Part shown: piece after piece, positions 1 to 5,490 of the stretch | Layout of the letters: every line of letters begins with the position of its first letter | Position numbering within the stretch: the stretch's first letter is position 1 | Assembly (NCBI GenBank): GCA_023261685.1 | Contig: JAHFOM010000032.1 | Location: 1-9,028, forward strand | Source of the DNA: Candidatus Moraniibacteriota bacterium | GTDB lineage: Bacteria; Patescibacteriota; Minisyncoccia; Moranbacterales; UBA1568 | Length of the DNA: 9,028 nucleotides | Direction: 5' to 3' | Notes under the pieces: generated by a model | Database searches by the model: none | What the model was told of the DNA's origin: nothing | Seen by the model: only the letters and a program-made list of their open reading frames with translations | Made by a program: the position numbers and the translations under genes

Positions 1-1947
1 CTCGATATGGTGCTCGGCGCCTACTATCTGACGCACATCAAACCCGAGGGCAAGGGCAAAGGGCACGCGTTCGGCTCGATGGACGAGGCTATTCTCGCCC
101 ACCAGAACGACATCGTGGATGTCAATGTCGCGATCAAGCTTTCTTTTCGGGGCGAGATCATCGAAACATCCGTCGGGCGTATTCTGCTCAACGATATTCT
201 TCCTGAGAACTTGCGCTTTATCAACGAAGAGATGATCAAGAAGGATCTCAAGGTGATTATGTCGCTCATCCTTGAAACACAGGGGCAGGATGAGGCTGCC
301 AAGTTTGCTGACCGGCTCAAGGATCTGACATTCCGTTCGGTTTCCCGATCGGGTATCAGTTGGGGAATGAATGACCTGATCGTACCGAAAGAAAAAGCCG
401 GCTATATCTCCGCCGCTGAAATTCGCGTCAAAGAAGTGAAAGACCAGTACAATACGGGACTGTTGACCAACGAAGAGCGTCGCAACCGGGTCATCGAAAT
501 CTGGAACGAAACCAAGAATCAGATTACCGATGCGGTGCGTCTGCATATCGACAAAGAAGGTCCGGTGCACGCGATGGTCTATTCCAAAGCCCGCGGTTCC
601 GAATCCGTCGTCGTGCAGATGACCGGTATGAAAGGACTGATGGCAGGACCGACCGGAGAAACTATCGAGTTGCCGGTCAAGAGCTCATTCAAAGAAGGTT
701 TCAACGTGCTGGAATATTTCATTTCAACCCACGGCGCGCGTAAAGGTATGGCTGACACCGCTCTCCGTACCGCGACCGCTGGGTATCTGACGCGTCGGCT
801 CGTCGATGTGGCTCAGGATATCATCGTCCGTGAAGAAGACTGCGAAGACACCGAGGGCGTGTACCTCTATCGTGAAGATTCCGATGCCATCGGGCAGAGC
901 TATGCCGTGCGCATCGAAGGCCGTGTGAGTGCTGAAGCGATCAAGGATCCGGAAACCAAAGCGGTCATCGCCAAGAAGGGCGTGATCCTCTCGCGGGAAC
1001 AGGGGAAAGAAATCGAAAGCAAGAATCTGCCGAAAATAAAGATCCGTTCGCTGGTGACGTGCAAATCCCGTCGCGGTGTCTGCCGGCTGTGTTATGGTAT
1101 CGACCTTGGTCGGAGCGCGCTCGTCGAGCTCGGCGCCTCAGTCGGTGTCGTCGCCGCCCAGGCCATCGGTGAGCCGGGTACGCAGCTGACGATGCGAACC
1201 TTCCACGTCGGAGGAGTCGCCGGATCGGACATCACACAGGGGTTGCCTCGGGTCGAAGAAATTTTTGAAGCCCGCGTCCCGAAGACCGAAGCTATTCTTT
1301 CTGAAGCAGACGGTCAGGTGAAGACCATCGTCAAAGACAACGCCAAAGTCGTGAAGATTTCCGTCGAGGGCGTCGACAAGAAGCTCTACGAATACAGCGC
1401 GCCTGCCAACGTGGCACTCCGCGTCAAAGAAGGCGATCTCGTCGGTGTTGGTTCCATTCTTTCCGAAGGACACCTTGATTTGCGCAAACTCTTCACCGTG
1501 ATGGGTCAAGAGGCCGTGCACCGCTATATCGTCCGTGAGATCGAAGAGATCTACGCCGCTCAGGGCGAAGGCATCAATGACAAACATATCGAAGTCATCA
1601 TCCGTCAGATGATGTCGCGCATCCGCGTGATGGATCCGGGCGACACGATGCTCCTGCCGGGCGACATCGTCGAAAAAGACCAGTTCCTCGAAGCTAATGA
1701 AGAAGCGCTCGGAACAAAGGGTCGTGAAGCGACTGGTGAAGCAATGGTACTCGGCATCACCAAAGTGGCGTTGTCGACGGAGTCTTTCCTCTCCGCAGCA
1801 TCGTTTATGGAAACCGCTCGTGTCCTCATCAATGCCGCCATCGCCGGCAAAGAAGACCGCCTGCGTGGATTGAAGGAAAACGTCATCATCGGACGTCTCA
1901 TCCCCGCTGGTACCGGCTACCGTGGATCGAAGACAGAAAAAGCATAA
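1..1947 (+). CDS. rpoC: DNA-directed RNA polymerase subunit beta' (5'-truncated by window edge)
   Basis: This is the catalytic beta' subunit of RNA polymerase. The first 648 in-window residues begin inside the gene, because LD-MVLGAYYLT is an internal beta' motif. The NADFDGDQ active-site loop therefore lies upstream of the window. Visible parts, in residue numbers of this fragment: the F-loop region with GMKGLMAGPTG (about 209-220); the bridge helix (about 242-273, GARKGMADTALRTATAGYL); a zinc site with Cys281, Cys354, Cys361 and Cys364 (CKSRRGVCRLCYG); and the trigger loop (about 391-406, EPGTQLTMRTFHVGG) with the catalytic-type Met398-Arg399 and His402. The chain runs straight from the trigger loop into GLPRVEEIFEARVPK, so the long insertion found there in E. 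coli is absent. The C-terminal clamp motif ITKVALSTESFLSAASF and the end GRLIPAGTGY are intact. A strong terminator follows the TAA stop. The identification is essentially certain. Confidence 0.99.
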   Translation, partial: LDMVLGAYYLTHIKPEGKGKGHAFGSMDEAILAHQNDIVDVNVAIKLSFRGEIIETSVGRILLNDILPENLRFINEEMIKKDLKVIMSLILETQGQDEAAKFADRLKDLTFRSVSRSGISWGMNDLIVPKEKAGYISAAEIRVKEVKDQYNTGLLTNEERRNRVIEIWNETKNQITDAVRLHIDKEGPVHAMVYSKARGSESVVVQMTGMKGLMAGPTGETIELPVKSSFKEGFNVLEYFISTHGARKGMADTALRTATAGYLTRRLVDVAQDIIVREEDCEDTEGVYLYREDSDAIGQSYAVRIEGRVSAEAIKDPETKAVIAKKGVILSREQGKEIESKNLPKIKIRSLVTCKSRRGVCRLCYGIDLGRSALVELGASVGVVAAQAIGEPGTQLTMRTFHVGGVAGSDITQGLPRVEEIFEARVPKTEAILSEADGQVKTIVKDNAKVVKISVEGVDKKLYEYSAPANVALRVKEGDLVGVGSILSEGHLDLRKLFTVMGQEAVHRYIVREIEEIYAAQGEGINDKHIEVIIRQMMSRIRVMDPGDTMLLPGDIVEKDQFLEANEEALGTKGREATGEAMVLGITKVALSTESFLSAASFMETARVLINAAIAGKEDRLRGLKENVIIGRLIPAGTGYRGSKTEKA

Positions 1948-1971
1948 CCACTTGCATGTGCTCTGCTTTCG

Positions 1972-2004
1972 ACAACCCCGCCACAAGGCGGGGTTGTTTG
2001 TTTG
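1972..2004 (+). terminator. Rho-independent terminator of rpoC
   Basis: A perfect 11-base-pair stem, ACAACCCCGCC (1972-1982) with GGCGGGGTTGT (1987-1997), encloses the tetraloop ACAA and is followed by a T-rich tract TTGTTTGT. It starts 24 bases after the rpoC stop and should end the rpoBC transcript. Confidence 0.94.
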
Positions 2005-2030
2005 TGGGCAAAGGGTCAGAGTGGTAGAAT
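2002..2030 (+). promoter_or_regulatory. Predicted promoter for the AbrB-like/radC' unit
   Basis: A -35-like TTGTGG (2002-2007), a 17-base spacer and an extended -10, TGG-TAGAAT (-10 at 2025-2030), sit directly after the rpoC terminator. Transcription would start near 2037, about 40 bases before the AbrB-like ATG. The placement supports starting that gene at 2077 rather than at in-frame codons further upstream. The boxes are read by eye and are not experimentally supported. Confidence 0.5.
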
Positions 2031-2039
2031 GTATGTAAA

Positions 2040-2053
2040 GAGTTACGTAACTG
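2040..2053. repeat. GAGTTACGTAACTG palindrome, possible operator
   Basis: AGTTACGTAACT (2041-2052) is a perfect 12-base palindrome located at the predicted +1 region of the preceding promoter, a usual position for a repressor site. The 14-mer GAGTTACGTAACTG recurs exactly at 7642-7655, upstream of ftsK, as the right half of a larger dyad. The preceding bases AAAGGGTCAG (2010-2019) resemble AAGGGGTCAG before the copy at 4665. This may therefore be a shortened copy of the same dispersed repeat rather than a dedicated operator. Confidence 0.6.
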
Positions 2054-2076
2054 GCTGCATACTTAACACGACACAT

Positions 2077-2250
2077 ATGCCGAAAAAAACAACAGACAAA
2101 AGCGTACGCAAGCTGACGAAACTGGGTGGCAAGTCCATCGGTTTGACCTTGCCGATCGAAATCGTCCGGGAGCTTGGGTGGAAGGAAAAGCAGAAGGTTG
2201 TCGTGAAACGTGTCCGTGGCGGGGTTTTGATTAAGGATTGGAAGAAATAA
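2077..2250 (+). CDS. AbrB/MazE/SpoVT-type DNA-binding protein
   Basis: This 57-residue basic protein matches the swapped-hairpin AbrB fold. A first strand region VRKLTKLGGKSIGLTLP leads into the helix IEIVRELGW, followed by KQKVVVKRVRGGVLI as the second half. Proteins of this type dimerise and bind DNA as transcription regulators or as antitoxins. No toxin gene is adjacent. The next gene, only 4 bases on, is the remnant of radC. ATG at 2077 was chosen because the methionine sits at the usual family N-terminus (MPKKTTDK) and because the predicted promoter at 2002-2030 would lie inside any longer version. No clear Shine-Dalgarno site precedes it. A palindrome at 2041-2052 near the predicted transcription start makes autoregulation possible, which is inference. 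Confidence 0.8.
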   Translation: MPKKTTDKSVRKLTKLGGKSIGLTLPIEIVRELGWKEKQKVVVKRVRGGVLIKDWKK

Positions 2251-2254
2251 AGAT

Positions 2255-2398
2255 ATGCCGAAAATAAAGGATCTTCCGAAAGTTGATATGCCTCGGGAGA
2301 AGCTTGAGAGGTACGGTCCAGAAAAACTGCATGATTATGAGTTGCTGGCGATTCTTTTCGGATCGGGGATCAAAGGAACAAACGTAAAAGATATATGA
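2255..2398 (+). pseudogene. radC: RadC N-terminal fragment (truncated DNA repair protein RadC)
   Basis: The 47 codons encode a typical RadC/UPF0758 N-terminus: IKDLPKVDMPREKLERYGPE, then LHDYELLAILFGSGIKGTNV. That is the helix-hairpin-helix-like leader that precedes the JAB/MPN domain in full-length RadC of about 220 residues. The reading frame stops at TGA (2396-2398) right after GTNVKDI, and no JAB domain with its HxH...D motif is found downstream in the window. The gene was probably intact and co-transcribed with the AbrB-like gene, with a 4-base gap and a possible GGAAG ribosome site at 2240-2244. Its stop overlaps the ATG of the next gene as ATGA, so the fragment may still be translated as a leader that couples translation to the helicase gene. 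Composition changes abruptly at this point, which marks an insertion or replacement junction. Confidence 0.85.
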
Positions 2399-4368
2399 AA
2401 CGAGAATATTATTCTGACTCAATAACTGATTTCTTAAAAGCTAAGCCAGATGAAATTCTTGGTAAATTAACAAGAAACAGCGATTTTGACTTAGGGCAAA
2501 ACCAGCGAGATGCGTGGATAGAAGAAATTAATGCTTTACAAAATGTTTTAGCTTCTTATTCGGGTTCAATATATTTTGAATATTCTATTCCAAGGATGGG
2601 GAAGCGAATTGACGTCATATTAATTATTGGCCCAGCTATCTTTATTCTTGAATTTAAGGTTGGAGAGAAAGATTTCTCTTCATATGCGATAGATCAAGTT
2701 TTGGATTATGCTCTTGATTTGAAAAATTTTCACAGCACGAGTCATAACCACTACATTGTCCCTGTGCTTATTGCGACAAATGCAAGAAATACTTTGTCTA
2801 TTCCTATTTTAACTCCACAAAACGATAAAGTACTTTTTCCAATAAAAACTAACACGAACGGTATAAAAAGTGCTATAGATAACACCCTCACTTTTCTGGA
2901 CGGCGATAATATTGAAACGGTGGAGTGGGAAAAGGGAAGATATTGCCCAACACCTACAATTGTTGAAGCGGCGATGGCTCTCTACCGGGGTCATTCTGTG
3001 GAAAATATTTCACGAAGCGATGCAGGTGCAATAAATTTGACTCAAACATCAGAAATCGTATCAGAAATAATTAAATCTTCAAGAGATAACTCACAAAAAT
3101 CTATTTGTTTTGTGACTGGTGTTCCTGGTGCTGGAAAAACATTAGTTGGTTTGAATATTGCGAATAAACATATTGATAAGGACAATGACCTTTACAGCGT
3201 CTTTCTTTCTGGTAATGGTCCGCTTGTCGCTATATTACGGGAAGCGCTGACTCGAGATAAAGTTAAGCACGAAAAAGAAAAAGGAAATAAAATTACAAAA
3301 GGTGAAGCAATGAGAGATGTGAAATTATTTATTCAAAACGTTCATAATTTTCGCGATTATTGTTTGAACGACGACAAGCCACCGCTTGAACATGTAGCTC
3401 TTTTTGATGAGGCACAGCGAGCGTGGAATCTTGAACAGACTGTGAATTTTATGCGCCGGAAAAAGAATAGACCTAATTTCAGTCAATCTGAGCCAGAATT
3501 CTTAATTTCTTGTCTTAACCGACATTCTGATTGGGCTGTTGTTGTTTGTTTGGTTGGTGGTGGTCAAGAAATAAATACGGGGGAGGCAGGAATTAGTGAA
3601 TGGATTGACTGTTTAAATCGTTCATTTCCCGATTGGAATATTTATGTGTCGTCTCGCCTCACAGACAGTGAATATGGAGCAGGTAAGGTTTTGGAAGAAA
3701 TTGCATCACATAAAAATGTTTTTACGAAAGATGAATTACATTTGTCAGTATCGATGCGTTCGTTTCGAGCAGAACACATCTCCTTATTGATAAAACAGGT
3801 TTTGGATATGGAGGATGACGAAGCTAAAAATACATTATTGAGAGTTGAAGCAAAATATCCAATAGTGATTACTCGAGATATTGCTAAAGCTAAAGAGTGG
3901 TTGAAAAAACAGGCACGAGGTTCGGAACGATATGGAATGATAGTTTCCTCGCAGGCCGAGAGATTAAAACCCCATGCCATATTTGTAAAATCAACCACGG
4001 ATCCAATCCATTGGTTTCTGGATAGAAAAGACGATGTTCGATCTTCATATTATCTTGAAGATGTTGCTACAGAGTTTGATATACAAGGACTGGAGTTAGA
4101 TTGGTCTTGCGTTGTTTGGGATGCTGATTTTAGATATACAAAAAATGGCTGGGAGCATCGTTCTTTCGTCGGTAATAAATGGAATTATATTAAGAAAGCG
4201 GAACGGCAAGTATATCTAAAGAATGCTTACCGTGTTTTACTCACACGCGCCAGACAAGGAATGGTAATTGTTATCCCATATGGAGATAAGGATGATCCAA
4301 CTCGTAATCCTGACTTTTATAATCCCACCTTCGAATATTTAAAAGGGATAGGTTTTAAAATTATGTAA
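2395..4368 (+). CDS. PD-(D/E)xK nuclease-DUF2075 helicase fusion (Schlafen group 3-like), candidate defence protein
   Basis: This is a 657-residue two-part protein. Residues about 55-130 look like a PD-(D/E)xK nuclease: Glu62 (FEY), Asp73 (RIDVIL), Glu86-x-Lys88 (LEFKVG) and Gln101 (QVLDYALDL). Residues about 235-630 form a superfamily-1-type helicase of the DUF2075/SLFN-g3 class. They carry Walker A GVPGAGKT (242-249), Walker B VALFDEAQRAW (334-344), CLVGGGQEINTGEAG (385-399), SVSMRSFRAE (451-460), ATEFDIQGLELDW (558-570) and AYRVLLTRARQG (611-622). All core motifs look intact, so ATP-driven nucleic-acid remodelling coupled to cleavage is likely. The start at 2395 gives the N-terminus expected for the family (MKREYYSDSI) and overlaps the radC fragment's stop by 4 bases. 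The gene is much more AT-rich than its neighbours: by hand, 18 of 60 bases are G or C at 2401-2460, against 30 of 60 at 1441-1500 in rpoC. This suggests transfer. A role in phage or plasmid defence is inferred from the family and context. Confidence 0.88.
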   Translation: MKREYYSDSITDFLKAKPDEILGKLTRNSDFDLGQNQRDAWIEEINALQNVLASYSGSIYFEYSIPRMGKRIDVILIIGPAIFILEFKVGEKDFSSYAIDQVLDYALDLKNFHSTSHNHYIVPVLIATNARNTLSIPILTPQNDKVLFPIKTNTNGIKSAIDNTLTFLDGDNIETVEWEKGRYCPTPTIVEAAMALYRGHSVENISRSDAGAINLTQTSEIVSEIIKSSRDNSQKSICFVTGVPGAGKTLVGLNIANKHIDKDNDLYSVFLSGNGPLVAILREALTRDKVKHEKEKGNKITKGEAMRDVKLFIQNVHNFRDYCLNDDKPPLEHVALFDEAQRAWNLEQTVNFMRRKKNRPNFSQSEPEFLISCLNRHSDWAVVVCLVGGGQEINTGEAGISEWIDCLNRSFPDWNIYVSSRLTDSEYGAGKVLEEIASHKNVFTKDELHLSVSMRSFRAEHISLLIKQVLDMEDDEAKNTLLRVEAKYPIVITRDIAKAKEWLKKQARGSERYGMIVSSQAERLKPHAIFVKSTTDPIHWFLDRKDDVRSSYYLEDVATEFDIQGLELDWSCVVWDADFRYTKNGWEHRSFVGNKWNYIKKAERQVYLKNAYRVLLTRARQGMVIVIPYGDKDDPTRNPDFYNPTFEYLKGIGFKIM

Positions 4369-4377
4369 GTTATAATT

Positions 4378-4608
4378 ATGAAAAAACTTTACCTTGCTTG
4401 TTATTTCAATGAAATGGAGGATGAAAACGATGCGGATGTCATCGTTATAGATGACAAAGATGATCAACGAGATGCTTTTAAAGTCTTTTTCAAGGAAATG
4501 TATGATTATGAAATAAAAGATGAGCATATTATAAATTTATACCAAATAACTGATGTTTTTGATAGGTATGAAAGTAAATATCAGTTGAGTCTAAAAGAAA
4601 TCACTTGA
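4378..4608 (+). CDS. Small acidic protein of unknown family, partner of the helicase gene
   Basis: This is a 76-residue acidic protein with no family I recognise. It begins 9 bases after the helicase stop and shares its AT-rich composition (19 of 60 bases are G or C at 4441-4500), so the two were probably acquired together and are co-transcribed. The N-terminal part MKKLYLACYFNEMEDENDADVIVIDD reads as a beta-hairpin with an acidic turn. The rest (FKVFFKEMYDYEIKDEHIINLYQ and TDVFDRYESKYQL) is likely helical. There is no signal peptide, membrane segment or cysteine cluster. The strong negative charge could fit a nucleic-acid mimic, inhibitor or regulatory subunit of the preceding enzyme, but that is only a suggestion. 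Translation may be coupled, because no strong ribosome site is seen. A stop at 4606-4608 is followed by a T-run without an obvious stem. Confidence 0.7.
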   Translation: MKKLYLACYFNEMEDENDADVIVIDDKDDQRDAFKVFFKEMYDYEIKDEHIINLYQITDVFDRYESKYQLSLKEIT

Positions 4609-4640
4609 TATTTTTTGACTTCCTATTGTAATTGAAAGTG

Positions 4641-4690
4641 AAAAGGGGTCAGGTATCTTTTTTGCAGTTACATAACCGATTGTGTAACTG
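4641..4690. repeat. REP-like element with 26-base hairpin, copy 1
   Basis: The left part reads AAAAGGGGTCAGGTATC followed by a T-run. The right part, 4665-4690, is a dyad with arms CAGTTACATAA and TTGTGTAACTG around the loop CCGA, giving 11 pairs, one of them G.U. It aligns with 7605-7655 over its whole length with one inserted base. It lies just after the helicase/small-protein unit and runs straight into the promoter-like repeat at 4684-4736. AAAAGGGGTCAGGTATC resembles, from memory, termini of palindromic elements mobilised by REP-associated (Y1) transposases. No transposase is in the window. Confidence 0.65.
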
Positions 4691-4736
4691 AGTCAGCAAA
4701 GTTCCCAAAACCGGAATTCCGAGTGTATGATAGGGG
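4684..4736 (+). promoter_or_regulatory. Promoter-like dispersed repeat, copy 1
   Basis: This 53-base element matches 5345-5397 without gaps at 47 of 53 positions, all six differences being transitions. It carries TTCCCA (4702-4707), an 18-base spacer containing the palindrome CGGAATTCCG, and a -10-like TATGAT (4726-4731). Transcription would start near 4738, giving a very short leader of about 14 bases to the ATG at 4752. It probably drives the FtsK-gamma-like gene. Confidence 0.6.
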
Positions 4737-4751
4737 TATGGTATTTGTCCT

Positions 4752-5288
4752 ATGAAAAAGAATATTTTTGGCTGGCGATTGGAGTTTTATGGGGATCCGA
4801 CGTATGTGGGGGATATTTTCGTCGAGGGAGGAGAGGATGATGACGAAGTACCGAAATCATCGCATCCACCCATCCGTATTACTCGGGAGCTTCTGGCGCG
4901 AGCGAAGACATTGGCCGCGTTGACGGACGACCTTTCCCCGGCGTTTCTGCAGGAGTATCTCGGAGTCGGCTATCCTACCGCCCAGACTCTGGTAGAGACT
5001 CTGAGAAAAGAACGGGAAGCGTTCGATCGGCAGCAGATGGCGCTTGCGGTAGAGTGCGGTCGCCGCGTTTCACGAAGCTTCGCAAAACTTTTGAAAACAA
5101 TCCAAGAAGCTATAGCGGAAGGAGACGACGACGCCCTTCTGGGATGTTTCGGCAGACTTTCACCCGCTGAACTCGAATCGCAATTCAAGATGTTCCCTTT
5201 TGGCGAAGACATCGAGCAGTACATCCGGAATATCCTGAAACGAAAGGATTGCACAAAGAAGCCGGGCACCTCTTCGGCAGTTGCGTAA
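4752..5288 (+). CDS. Orphan FtsK-gamma-like winged-helix protein
   Basis: This is a 178-residue soluble protein. Residues about 41-88 resemble the winged-helix gamma domain of FtsK/SpoIIIE: LLARAKTLAALTDDLSPAFLQ, then EYLGVGYPTAQTLVETLRKE. The second stretch corresponds to the family's LLQRxLRIGYNRAARLIDxLE signature. In FtsK this domain reads polar DNA motifs and contacts XerD. Here it has no motor or membrane part. The N-terminus (FGWRLEFYGDPTYVGDIFVEGG) could form a small sheet with an acidic linker. The C-terminal half (about 89-170) is predicted helical, with a KKPGTSSAVA tail. A role as a sequence-specific DNA-binding protein, perhaps a regulator, is inferred. It has its own promoter-like repeat upstream and a weak hairpin downstream. 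Its last codons and stop lie within a copy of the GTTACGTAAC-type motif (5278-5290). It could instead be an unrelated helix-turn-helix protein. Confidence 0.7.
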   Translation: MKKNIFGWRLEFYGDPTYVGDIFVEGGEDDDEVPKSSHPPIRITRELLARAKTLAALTDDLSPAFLQEYLGVGYPTAQTLVETLRKEREAFDRQQMALAVECGRRVSRSFAKLLKTIQEAIAEGDDDALLGCFGRLSPAELESQFKMFPFGEDIEQYIRNILKRKDCTKKPGTSSAVA

Positions 5289-5312
5289 CCACCCCTGTTA
5301 AATTACAGAGCA

Positions 5313-5330
5313 CCGACTAAGTCGGATTTT
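5313..5330 (+). terminator. Weak hairpin terminator after the FtsK-gamma-like gene
   Basis: The stem CCGAC (5313-5317) pairs with GTCGG (5321-5325) around a TAA loop and is followed by ATTTT. It starts 24 bases past the stop. The stem is short and the T-tract is brief, so termination would be partial at best. Confidence 0.4.
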
Positions 5331-5344
5331 ACTGGGTAAATTAC

Positions 5345-5397
5345 GTAACCGAATCAGTAAAGTTCCCAAAACCGGAATCCCGGGTGTGTGATAGGGG
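5345..5397 (+). repeat. Promoter-like dispersed repeat, copy 2
   Basis: This is the second copy of the 53-base element, preceded by AAATTACGTAACCG (5338-5351), so it also includes a TTACGTAA half-site. TTCCCA and the -10 position keep the same 18-base spacing, but the -10 reads TGTGAT (5387-5392), a poorer match. A separate, better promoter for the downstream gene lies at 5429-5458, so this copy may be decayed or a secondary promoter. Confidence 0.6.
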
Positions 5398-5428
5398 AGA
5401 GATACGCTTTTTCTGGTAAAACAGAAAT

Positions 5429-5458
5429 TTGACATGATTTTATGGCAGGGTGTATTAT
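5429..5458 (+). promoter_or_regulatory. Predicted sigma70-type promoter of the dinD-like gene
   Basis: A consensus -35 TTGACA (5429-5434), an 18-base spacer and TATTAT (5453-5458) predict a start near 5465, about 26 bases before the ATG at 5491. This is the best-matching promoter in the window. No LexA-type palindrome overlaps it that I can recognise. Confidence 0.7.
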
Positions 5459-5490
5459 CGTATATGTAAGTATGGTAAACAAAAGACAAT

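Noticed and set aside
1138..2076. 312-codon minus-strand frame opposite rpoC
   Set aside because: It is an antisense shadow of conserved rpoC codons and would run through the rpoC terminator. It has no family resemblance.
2002..2076. Longer N-terminus for the AbrB-like protein
   Set aside because: The added residues do not resemble the family and would be encoded by the predicted promoter and palindrome.
4665..4690. Hairpin considered as an intrinsic terminator for the helicase unit
   Set aside because: The T-run precedes the stem rather than following it on the + strand. On the minus strand the stem is followed by A residues, so neither direction fits.
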